DNA of 64,000 bases from Astrocystis sublimbata. Lineage: Eukaryota > Ascomycota > Sordariomycetes > Xylariales > Xylariaceae. Of the stretch, positions 10,476 to 20,934 are shown one piece after another (position 1 is the first letter of the stretch; every line of letters begins with the position of its first letter). The notes under the pieces were generated by a model. The model made no database searches, had not been told where the DNA came from, and worked only from the letters and a program-made list of their open reading frames with translations. Where the stretch lies: the NCBI GenBank assembly GCA_022453515.1, contig JAJNNY010000016.1, positions 186,001-250,000 on the forward strand. The letters run 5' to 3'. The translations under genes and the position numbers were made by a program.

Positions 10476-13400
10476 CAGCGAACAGCGAAGTCGCATAAGA
10501 ACATGCAGAATAGACACAGTTTTTGTTACTCAAAATCTTTAGTCGTGAAACAGCTTACCAAAGCAGTCCGTTTTTTGGCAACCACCCAGCTACTATCGTG
10601 GTTGATGCAATATTTACCCACAGTTGTCTTGATTCACATATGTAGTAACGGTTTATGATTGTTGTCACTAAGAAGGAAAAGCTTTGCTTCTGTTCAATTC
10701 AACAAGTCCTAGACCGTGCCAAAGTCGTGGGTCATAGTTGAAAGCCTAAACTGACATACATAAGCCAGATCATCTTTATATCCTCCAAAAAGCTTGTAAC
10801 CATGAGCCATATTATTGAATTAAAACCTCGATATCCGTAATTATGGGTTATAATGGCTAGTTCTAATAATCAACAAGAAGCTTTGCCCAAGTTGCATCGA
10901 GCTGGTCAAAGTCCGTGGAAGCGAATGATTTGGATAATTATATCTATTGTGGTTTGCGGTTAGGAGAGAAGTCATGAATTACGCGGATCATGCGGTAGAG
11001 TTACACATATAATTAACATCTAAGATGAATCGTATTAAATCAATGGCCCTTGGTAATCATTTTTGGTTGCATCGATGCCTTTCGAATTTCACATGGGAGC
11101 ACATGTAGGCGGGAATGGTTATAATGGAATTGTTTGCGAAATCGATATTGGGGATATGGAACAAAGCCCTCACCTCCATGAATCATGAAATCAAATCATG
11201 GTCGCAATTTTGGTTATCATGGCTCCCACTCACGCATAATCCGGGTAAAAGATCAGTCGTGTTGTACAAGAAGCTACAACATTATTTTCCCGGTTGAGCG
11301 ATTTTGGACAACAGCCCAAACGATCGGAATACCTCGTTCTTTTCTTAGCAAGTTATCAGAGCCATGAGGTGTGTGACATAGAAATGATGTGTTAGGCTAA
11401 CCAGTTATGTCATTACAATGTGACAATGCTATAGGTATTGTATGATATAGGAGTCATTCTATAGAGAAATCGAAATCACGGTATGCCTAAACATTTCATA
11501 AACGACAGCCAAGCTAAGTTCAATACCACGACATCTACACGAAACTAGCTTTGCTAACACGAAAGTTAGTCACGATATAAAAGTGTGGATCACTGATCGC
11601 GTGAGGTGTTCGCTGTATACAAGAATAGTATATAGCTGTTGAGATTGCAAGTATCAATCGTATCATCCTCCGATGTGTGTGTGACGAGCAATTGAAAATT
11701 CCAAAAAGAGGTTCTAATAGTTGCGATATGTCTCTTAATTATCTATAATCAGCGTCATCAAGACCATCCTATGATATAGTTCGCAAGAAGTCACTCCATA
11801 ATCTTCCCAGGCACCTTTGAATAGACGCAGCAGGTGATAGCAAAGATGACTTTCTCCTTATAATACAAGATGTGCATTTCACATGTGAGGGGGGAAATCC
11901 TGCCGCCTTCAAAATCTATTGTGCACATAGTCCGATATCTTTTCCCCGTAAATGTGACTCACATGCCGTTCATATTGAGCTAATATGGTTGTGTTGGCGA
12001 GGTGACAACCTACCTCTGTTCGTTGGTTCTAACCTCGTCCATTGTAAATTGTCGAATAATTTGCGACTGCAAAGACGTTGAAACATCCGCCATACGCAAG
12101 AGCATTCTAACATTTCCAATCTGAGCTGTTAGACCAGGAGTTTGACGTCTTGGGCTGTCGGTTTTACATAAAGTGTTTTCCACTGGACCCCCCTGAAGAG
12201 GCACCAATTTCAGCAATATTAGGAGGGCTGTCGCTTTTTTATTGATTATAGCCACTAGGAGATTCTTGTTGTTAATTTACTATTGCCATGGTGTGAGCAT
12301 GTGATCCATTTAGGCGACTCCCCCCTTTCCATGTACTTCAAACTGAACTGGCAAGAGAGACCCTAAGATACCGAAGCAGTAACACTGACTGCATGATGGA
12401 CTTGAAGGCTGAGTCGCCACCGCAGGAACTTATCTCCGGCAATCACTTGCGTGTAGACCCCTGTGGAAGCGGTATGTGTGAATGACTGATGGTTGTCTGG
12501 TGACTAACAGCGTTGGGAAGATGTAGATGATATGGGGCCTTGGCACGTCTAAGTCTATTGCTCCATCGCACGGCTATCTATAGTATCCTCATCTGCGCTT
12601 CCAGCCGCATGTGTCATGGGAACGCCGTGGTGTGGATGGAGATGGGGAGTTGTCCTCCGAGTAGTGGTGGTAGGTCGTGCTAAAGTTTGTAGTGGTAGCC
12701 TTGGCTGGCCCCTTCGACCCACGGCCAGGTCCAGGCTGTTCCTCGGTCACCAGTCAGGCGGTGTCAGATAGTTCGCCTATTAGCGATCACGACCACCTTA
12801 GGTTGGAAGGGCGAGGGAAAGGCTAGACATAACGAAGTAGATGTAGTTTATCCACAAGTTAAGGTTCTGTCCCCGCTCACATCCAACTAAATTAGTAACT
12901 TGCCACCGCACGTTTTTTCTCCTTTGGTGGAGGAGAACCAGTACGTTCGTCTATCTACGTCTACTACGAGTACCTTATACGCCTGTCACGGTTGTATTGG
13001 ACGGTGTAGGTGTAGATTCGCTAGTCCAAGGCTTATTAGTGCTCACGAAAGCCCATATCGCGGCCGACTTTGTTGCTAAAACCATCAACGTACATATACA
13101 AGTGATATATATGCGACCACGCAATCTTCGCGTCAGATTACCATAGGCACCTTCAACTGGTTTCATGTACTCATTCACCTGTATTCCGACGTGTTGAAAG
13201 ATGGTTAAGCCGATTGCGTGTTTCCTAGCAGGACGTAAATACAAAAACGAGAGTTGATGTAATTCCGTGACTCCCGCTGTTGAGGATCCGTCGTATAAAT
13301 CGTCCCTAAAGTTATGCGTAGCCCAGAGCAATCACATAGGTGGCCACGATAACGTGATCATGCTGCAGCCCGAAACCAACACACTATCTGTGGTATCTCG

Positions 13401-16400
13401 TTGCTGCATTATACCTACCAGAATGGAGAATACGAGGCCACGATGCACACAAGAGCTGCACAGTGTCTGTCTGTACAGACACCCCGCTTTCCGGCTTTTT
13501 TTAGTACCTACATCAGGTAGTCAACGGTCGAATCAATGCCCGGGTATTTCCAACAGCGCACAGTATGTGATGAATTTTGTGTATGAACTCACTAGAGTAC
13601 CTATGTAAGTACGTAGATTCGAAAGATGTGGCACACAGGGTGACAGGCATCAAAGTTTTACGTTTGGTCTTGCTTCTTAGCGCCTCACTATCGGCCCCCA
13701 AGTATGGAAAGTATTGTATACTTGCCATAGCCTATTGAGATTGTTCGACGACTCAGATCGCCCTGACGCTCAATGTCGCCATGATGATTATTGCGGCGAC
13801 GGCGCTAAAAAGAAGCTTATTGGGCGCCATTGTTTAATTTAAGCTTGGAACCATGAAGAGACGACCGACAGTGCATGCGGCCTCCTTGTTCCAAGTAGGC
13901 GTGTGCATACATACATCCATACATTTTCTTCCCGTTGGCATCCATACGTTTTTTCTTGATAGCCGTTTTTACTTTATCTTACTGGCACACTGATGTGACG
14001 CCTCCAGCATATACATAGACAGGCGTCTCAGGGGGAAGTTCCACACCGAGATGGACGTTACGAACTCAGTGGGTGCTTAGAAGGCGAAGCAAAACACGCG
14101 AAACGTCGCCAACAATTCCAATCTCCGACGAGTCCCACGAGACCACCCCACGTTACAAGACAGCTAAGGTTGAGTACTTACCTAAGCTGTCAATAATCAT
14201 ACCGCAGCCGAAGCGACACGCCAACAGACATATTGGTACACAATATCATATGGCCAAGATAGGTGAAGGGGCAACAGAAAGCTGGCTCGGTTTGGTTCGA
14301 TGGCGTCTTTTGTCGGCGTTAGACCGATGCGGTGGGTCATAAGCAGGTGAGGTTGATTCGATCCTTTCCGGCGCTACGTGCTTACGTACTTGTTCGCATA
14401 CTCCACGATGGATGATGGCTCATGTGCGTGTAAACAAGTGCAATGCAGCTAAGCATCCGAGTGGAAGCGCGTCAAGCCCTTTTCGGAGCGCAAACCAGAT
14501 TGCTGGGAAAGAAGAAGAAAAATCCGGGAACACTAGTCTCGGCCAATCCATCGTGTCACCAAGAGCGTAGTTCGCCTGGACAAGTCGGGCCAGACCACCA
14601 TGTGAACAAGCCAGCACGCTATTCGCAGTAGGTCGTGCATGTGAGGATCGAGGCGTCAAGTTAGACGGGCTCGGCGAGCTAACCGCGTCCTTCTCCCTCT
14701 ACCTAAGTACGGCGCGCTGGAGACTCGAGAGGAAGATAACGTCTAAGTCTCTAAGATGGTGCCGGCCGGGCGGCATCTTCCGGGAAAAGTTCTGGTTTTT
14801 GGGCGATGGCGCCGCCGCGGTGAGCGTTGCCGGCTGAGATGCGTTGCCGGGGGCAATCTTGCCGGCACCGCGCACTTGGGATTTGAATTTCGTAGGAGGC
14901 TGAAAAGCCCCATCGCCATCAATCCAATCCTTCAGGTACTGTTCTTCAGGTACTGTTCTTCAGGTACTGTTCTTCAGGTACTGTTCTTCAGGTACTGTTC
15001 TTCAGGTACTGTTCTTCAGGTACTGTTCTTCAGGTACTGTCCCTCTCGACGCATTGCACTTTTTCAATCGTACCTACACGGCCTACTTTGGCAGGACGGA
15101 ACAGTCCGCCATCTACGTATGCGCTGTGACATAAGCTTACATATAGCCATAGGAGGTACTTACCATACCCAAGGTAGCCAAAGGCGTGTTGATATTCCAG
15201 TATCTGCTGCGTTGCGTCCGCGTATTACAAGGTTTCCCCATTAAGCACGAATGCAATTGCGCCTCTAATCCCCCACGTGGCTGCCACGTATCGTGATCGT
15301 ATGTACAAAGAAAAACATCGTGTTCCACACCGACACATTCTTGACCCCGTCCTCCCATGCGCGGTCGCTTTCTTTGAACAAGTGTACGAGTAGTGCTGCT
15401 CAGGCTCCTGTCTCTGCCTGCTCGAGGTAGGTCCGCATGGGCTCCGGTGCAGACAGATGTACTTTTGTTATTGCTGTTGTCGAATCGGTCCCGAGATGCA
15501 TCGCCAACGCTAGCGTAGCGCATGTCAACTCGCCTAGCACGAACCTAGGAGCGTCGTTGAAGGTATTTAAGGCATATAGATCCTACGCTAATCGCCCATG
15601 CCACCCATGGCTAGCTACACCTAAGGTATATATGTAGGCTGAAAAGGTAAGGTGAGTCTTAGCTTTCAGTCGTAACCACTTCGCCCATTAGCCTACCTAG
15701 GTAGTCAATAGGCAAGAAACCTCTTATAAACATGCGGTCAAATGCGTAGCAGCGAACCGCTATTAGGCTCTCGAGGTGCGTTCGTACACTTCGTTTACAA
15801 TGTGGGAATCGGGGCAAGTGGCCACTTGGCAAGGTCCATGCCTAAAGCTAGAGCATACAGCACCATGAGTTAGTTGACAAGCAAGATTCAGAGGACTGCG
15901 ACGCAGCAAGCAAGCTTTTAAGAGTGAAAGCGGCGTGGTCACGGCAACTTTGCATGTCGTAAAACAAAAACAAAATAACCACGCACGCATCCATATACCT
16001 TGATTCAATAGACCAGACCTACCTGACTGTTGCCGGTCCAGAGTGCGTTTTTGCCGGCGCACGGGGTTTGCCTGCCGACTAACACAATCGTTCTTTTAAC
16101 GTATACCCTACCTAAGGTTAGACCAACCCAACAACCTTAATTTGTGCCAGTGCAAGGTGACAGGTTTTGCTAATGCATAGACTTAGAGTTACGAAGAACC
16201 TTGTTTTAGTGGTCGGGAATTTTAATAATAGCTTGGTTGCAATCGCCTTGTTTGTACACTCCTAGGAACGCGCCTATCCTTGATCGCCAACCCGTGCAAA
16301 TTTTCATATCCAACGCACAGTGGCACTTGAAGGCCAAGAATCTTGCCGCAATCCACGGGAAAGAATCTGGGTAAGGTTAGTGCAGGCAGGTACTGGCTGG

Positions 16401-16949
16401 ATCTGTCATAGAGATCTTAATGCATCACATAGATTACTAGGTACTGGACCTCTCGCCTGTGAGTGGAACAAAATTCAATTTCCGTAACCACGTTCAGGGG
16501 CACATGTTGTACTCGTACGAGTAGGGTTCACTACTAACTCAGCATACGAGGGTCATGTTTAAGTACGCGAATGGTGATATGAGGAAATCCTGTACAGTAT
16601 CATTATTGGAAATTGTACAGAAACTGCAGTTTTGTCCCTTGCGCCAAGCGCCGTGGTATCTGGAAACGGCGGGAAAAAAAAATACATCGTTTAAGCTTAA
16701 TTCATCAGGGATTGGCGCCAATATCATTACCCACAGGACTCCGCGACTCCGTTCTCCTTAGCCCAAGCATGTCAAGTACTCCAGTGCAAGGGCATGCTAC
16801 CGTGATTGCCCTGCCCGAAGCCTCCATGTAACTCCGTTTATTTTCTTTGGACCCATAGAACGCCAAAACAATGCTGCCAAGTGAATAGGCTCGATAGTGT
16901 CTAGAGTGCACTCGTATTAAGCCCGTTAGCCAACCATTCCCTTGCATCT
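10476..16949. other. Gene-poor, partly AT-rich interval
   Basis: No supported protein gene. Roughly 10480-12300 is visibly AT-rich; an informal dinucleotide count of one 60-base line did not look like strong RIP. Later parts hold the 14-bp minisatellite at 14931-15042 and a TACCTAGGTA palindrome at 15694-15703. A 118-codon open frame at 12975-13331 (minus, non-ATG start) and a 50-codon Ser/Thr-rich stretch near 12580-12750 (minus) look mildly protein-like, but I could not place them in any family or build a gene from them. Confidence 0.5.
14931..15042. repeat. Perfect 14-bp minisatellite, eight copies
   Basis: Eight head-to-tail copies of TTCAGGTACTGTTC, with no internal variation until the last unit changes to GTCCCTC. 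The unit is 14 bp, so a frame running through it gives a repeating peptide of alternating phase; that frame is not evidence for a gene. Each unit contains AGGTAC, a fragment also common in the intergenic palindromes of this window. Confidence 0.95.
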
Positions 16950-18155
16950 TCACAGAGCTTTGCGGTTCAGTGACCGTATCAGTTGTTGATCCGCTGACAG
17001 CTCGTGTGCCGCCGCAGCAAGAGCTTGTGGTGAATTGCCAGCGCTGTTAGGCTCGGAGCTACTGGGTGTAGGAAACAACAGTAGGCTCGATATGCTCGCC
17101 TTGCGAGCCGAAGCATCGTTGGTGTTGAGCAAGCCGGATGTATGTGCGGGAGAGATGGACTTTGTTCTGCGATTGGGCTCGAGTTCCCGGGGCGACCAAG
17201 TGCCTTGGGGGTTGTAGGCACTCGGTGGCATTCGTGGGTCAATCATGACCGCCTGGGCTGCCTGCACCTGAAGCTGCTGGGATCGAGGAGATTGACTCGA
17301 GTGTCGGTCAACCACCTGATGTGTGGCGGGCGGCGGTAATCGCTCATAATGAGGAGAGCGGTTTGCCGAAACAGCTGGCGGCAATGTTGGCGCCCTACGT
17401 GATTGGGGGTGAGGATGAGGCTGATGGGTTAATTCAGGTTCGGGCCGGCCATACTGGTACGGCGACCCATTTCCGGGAGGGTGAGGCCAGCCCATCCAAG
17501 CAGGAGAGGCCCACTGAGTGCCATATGCGCCTTGATCCTGTGGCCCAGTCGCGTGGAATGACGGCATAGGTGCCCGTGTGAGAGCTGGAGAATTGGCATC
17601 CTGCAAACTCGACTCGGGATACAATCCTTTAGGCGGAACAATGTGTCGCAGTGCTGGATCCTGGGTGGGCTGAAGCAGCTCTGCGCTCCCAGGTGTTGGC
17701 CGAGCGTAATACGAAATAAGGTGTAGATGGTTGCCATGTACGGTGACTATGCTGAAGGACTGCTTCATTAGACCATCCGTCTTGTACCGGTAGCCTTCCG
17801 GCTCGTTGTCCTGGTCCTCGTCACTAAGACGACCGCTATCGGGCGAGCGTCCATTGGTCGTCCGGCGGGCCGTCCCAAAGCCGCCTCCCCGCTTCCCTTC
17901 CATTTCACGGTAGGTGAGAAAACTGCCAGACACGCGACTCGCGCTCCAGGATTTACCATCCGTCCAGCGTCTCATACCGGCTTCGCGTTCGTCCCATACG
18001 AAGACAGAGCCAGGTCTGATGGATTGCCGCTCTTTTTCGGATAACCGCCTCTGAACGCGGGGGAGCACGCCTTGTCTGCATGCCTCAAATAGCTTGATAG
18101 CATCGGCAGGCGTTCGCACGAAGCCGTTGTATGTCTCCATCGAAGTGGATTGCAT
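16950..18155 (-). CDS. pac2: Gti1/Pac2 family (WOPR-domain) transcription regulator, Pac2 type
   Basis: A nuclear DNA-binding regulator of development. Single exon, 401 aa, from ATG 18155 (a second in-frame ATG lies six codons later). The N-terminal WOPR module begins ETYNGFVRTPADAIKLFEAC and continues LPRVQRRLSEKERQSIRPGS, VFVWDEREAGMRRWTDGKSW and SASRVSGSFLTYREME; the second half after an insert of about 35 residues is GYRYKTDGLMKQSFSI then HLHLISYY. The LSEKERQSI...VFVWDEREAGMRRWTDGK wording is of Pac2 type, not the Wor1/Ryp1/Sge1 type. The rest (residues 160-400) is Pro/Ser/Gln-rich and disordered, as usual for the family. Pac2 restrains sexual development in fission yeast, and homologues affect conidiation and virulence in plant pathogens (family knowledge). 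It lies isolated between gene-poor stretches. Confidence 0.93.
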   Translation of the reverse strand: MQSTSMETYNGFVRTPADAIKLFEACRQGVLPRVQRRLSEKERQSIRPGSVFVWDEREAGMRRWTDGKSWSASRVSGSFLTYREMEGKRGGGFGTARRTTNGRSPDSGRLSDEDQDNEPEGYRYKTDGLMKQSFSIVTVHGNHLHLISYYARPTPGSAELLQPTQDPALRHIVPPKGLYPESSLQDANSPALTRAPMPSFHATGPQDQGAYGTQWASPAWMGWPHPPGNGSPYQYGRPEPELTHQPHPHPQSRRAPTLPPAVSANRSPHYERLPPPATHQVVDRHSSQSPRSQQLQVQAAQAVMIDPRMPPSAYNPQGTWSPRELEPNRRTKSISPAHTSGLLNTNDASARKASISSLLLFPTPSSSEPNSAGNSPQALAAAAHELSADQQLIRSLNRKAL

Positions 18156-20856
18156 GGTGGCGAAGTTGTCGAGGAGACGTGAGAGTAGATGTTGCGCGCT
18201 TTCGCGCAGTTTGGGAAAGTATCACTCCTGCAATCCTGTCCTCCTATCCGTCAACTCCAACCAGGCTTCAACCGTACGTCATACAGACGGGGCGTATCAA
18301 TTCTACTGCTGTACAACCGATATTGTAGACGAGTTAGGTCGATATAGATGGGTCGAGCGGGCTGAGGATATTTGTTAGACGATATGCCTGACACGGACGA
18401 TAAAATGCATCCGACAATGATATGTTGAAAGAGCCGAGTGCTGATAATTGGAAAGCAGAAGGGGTCATGGTGTCAACATACCTAGGGTCCTGTGCTGCTT
18501 GATAGGCGGGTAACGGGTGCTCGAGATGAGGCCTGGGCAACTGCTCTTTTAAGTATGAAATCCCAGCCCACAGCCAACTGTATTCTCCCAGGTATTTTTG
18601 GTTTTCTTTACTGTCCGTCTCACTCTCGTTGGGAGGTATGTGCGATGCGATGCGTCATGCAGATGCCGCGACGGAGCTAGATGTAGACCGAGGTCAAGAA
18701 GAATGCGGACGTTGCTAGGATGGGGGCACGAGACGACGAAGACGAAAGCTTAAAGCTTAAAGCTTAAATCCAGAGATGGAATCCCCTGGAACTGAGCGCC
18801 GTAATTCTCAATGGTGTGGTAGAGGAGCTTCGGGGTGGGACGTATCTGAGGTGAGAGACCCGAGGAAGCTTCAGCAGGTCAAGGAAGGATATATATGGGC
18901 TGTGGACTTAGAGTTTGTGTCGCAGATGGGAGTGGAGGAAGTGGATGGGGCGTGCAAGGGTCATGAGCATGGGCTGTTGGGACGAGGCCTAGGGTCGTAC
19001 TAGGGAACAGCCAGATACACAGTCATGAATATTAGAGAGAGATCGGTTGGTAGGAGGGAGGGAGGGAAGGGGGGGGGGGGGCTGGATGGTTGGTGGGCAC
19101 GCCCACGGTGAAGAGTGAAGCAGGTAGCGGGTACGTAGCGGGTACTCTGTACAGGGCGTGGTGATCACAGTACCAGTTCGTTAGGCACATTGCAGCACCG
19201 TGCTGCCAGATTCCTGGGCCGGATCTGGCATGGAGGCAGGTACTGGGTACCTCGTCTGGGCAGGTACCTTGGCCCGAGCAGGCTCCGAGCTAGATTCCCA
19301 CCTGGTAGCAGCACTCCCGAGTCAGAGCAACCTTTGGCTTGGCTTGGCTTGGCTTGGCTCTGGCTGGCTTGGCTGGCTTGGCTCTGGCTCTGATGTTCTT
19401 TGGAAAAGCGCCAAGCCCGTGACCCCTGTCCTCCGTATACCTGCAGGAGTATACCGCGGTACCTCGATACCTGGATACCTAGACTATGTACCTCCCAAGC
19501 CTGCCCACATGCATCCAAGGTGCCAACAACGGACTCGAGTACTAAGGTTAAGGTTGGTTAGCGTACCTCAGCGGTCGTAGCCCGTAGCCCGTAGCCCTGG
19601 AGGTACGAGGTACCAAGTGCCAAGGTAGACAGACACAGGCCTGCCTGCCCGCAGCCCCGAACGCATGTGTCCAGTGTCCACCTGCTGGGCAAGATCCGTG
19701 ATAGCCAGCTGCTTTACCCTCTGTGCTAGCACCCTCTCTAGCACGTGCGGCCAGGCTGTCCATCCGTCGCTGGTGACAACCTTGGAACGTTGAACTTACA
19801 GTACCTAGGTACAAGGGGAGGCCTAGAACGAACCGCTGCGGCCTCGTTGAAACTCGACATGATGCCGTGGACATGGCCGTTGCCATCAACATGCACCCGA
19901 GCCATCTCATCGTTCTAGCTACTCAGGTATGCCGTTGCTAGTACGAAAACAGAGGCCGAGACGTGCGAGCACAGCAGCCAAAACAACAATGCGGCTGCCT
20001 GTCAACTGTTTGACCGTCGACCGTCACACCTTGTTCACCTCCGACCGGTCGATCTCGATCCCGATCAACGGAGTCCCGGCTGTCGTTTTGAGGCTTTCAT
20101 TGGTGGGGACTCTGGCTCTGGCTCTGCCTCCCTCGAGCTTGATTTCGGTCTTGTCTCGTCTTGTCTCGTCTCGTCTCGTTATCTTATCTAAGATCGTGTT
20201 TTGGCCGCTGGAGCTCCCGCTCTCCTGCGCGCTGACGGTTTGGTTTCCAACAGCTCTAGAGGCGATCCTGGCCGTCTGCCTGCGCAGGATTTGCCGGTGG
20301 ACGGGATTGGCCCCCCCGGCAGGCAAAAGATCAACGAGTTGTCACTTAGTGGGAAGTAGTACAGTACTATACTTGCGTCGGAGAACATCACCGTTGGTGT
20401 GTGAATCCATCCATCGCTGTCCGCATGAGCTCTCACACTTATAACAACTACACGCATGGACTGAACCTGTCGCTCGTTGTGTTCAAAAGGGTGCATGACA
20501 TAGCATGATTGATCGTGCACACCTAATTAATACCTACCAGAGCATTGGCAGCTATGCGAGAAGTACCTCCGAGCCAAGATACCTGCAGCCACGATCCTAG
20601 CACGGGCCTAGATGGAACCCCAAGATAGTATTCTGAATCGGAATGGGAATTCCAACATGGGGCACGCTGCTTTAAGCCTGAGACTGAGCCCTTGTCACCC
20701 GCATTCCCTTAACCCAATATAACCATAAATGCACCAAGATAAAGACTATTCTAATGTATTATAAACCGGATTTTATAATTGCAGACAAGTCTATATAGAT
20801 AGAACGTAGGGTCATAAAAACATTAACCTAAAAAAGAAACCTGGAGTAGCAAGATT
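18156..20856. other. Upstream region of the Pac2-type gene, repeat-rich, no supported gene
   Basis: It holds a triple AAGCTTA repeat near 18747-18768, a GGGAGGGA stretch ending in a poly-G run near 19069-19081, a GGCTT-type array at 19334-19391, a TCTCG-type array at 20149-20180, and a TACCTAGGTA palindrome at 19802-19811. The longest frame (19929-20444, plus, 171 codons) runs through low-complexity TCTCG sequence and has no recognisable domain. A long untranslated leader for the WOPR gene is possible but not shown. Confidence 0.45.
19334..19391. repeat. GGCTT/GGCT short tandem array
   Basis: Imperfect tandem TTGGC/GGCTCT units, about 58 bases, preceded by a purine-rich stretch with a homopolymer G run at about 19069-19081. 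It generates artefactual Leu/Trp-rich open frames on both strands. Confidence 0.85.
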
Positions 20857-20934
20857 AGACACGGTCGGGTTTGAACCGACAGCTCGGGATGCTAGTTAAT
20901 GAGTACCCGAATGTTGCCATTACACCACATGCCC
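20857..20934 (-). tRNA. tRNA-like gene with probable intron (isotype uncertain, possibly Glu-CTC)
   Basis: A cloverleaf folds on the minus strand. The acceptor stem GGGCATG pairs with CGTGTCT through G-C, A-U and G-U pairs. The D arm is GTGT / AATGGCA / ACAT. The anticodon stem TCGGG/CCCGA encloses a 17-nt loop, which fits a 7-nt loop plus a 10-nt intron at the canonical place. The T arm is GTCGG / TTCAAAC / CCGAC. If the intron follows position 37 the anticodon would read CTC (Glu). Oddities are three wobble pairs in the acceptor, A instead of U at position 33 and a 3-nt variable loop, so this may be a tRNA pseudogene or tRNA-derived element and not an active gene. Confidence 0.5.

Noticed and set aside
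10480..12300. RIP-mutated transposon remnant
   Set aside because: The stretch is AT-rich, but an informal dinucleotide count on one 60-base line did not show the expected RIP bias and no transposon domain or terminal repeat was seen.
12975..13331. A 118-codon minus-strand frame with a hydrophobic segment
   Set aside because: It has no ATG at the start of the frame, no family match that I recognise, and I could not join it to other exons.
19929..20444. A 171-codon plus-strand frame
   Set aside because: Its middle is generated by a TCTCG tandem array, and no family features or splice structure were found.
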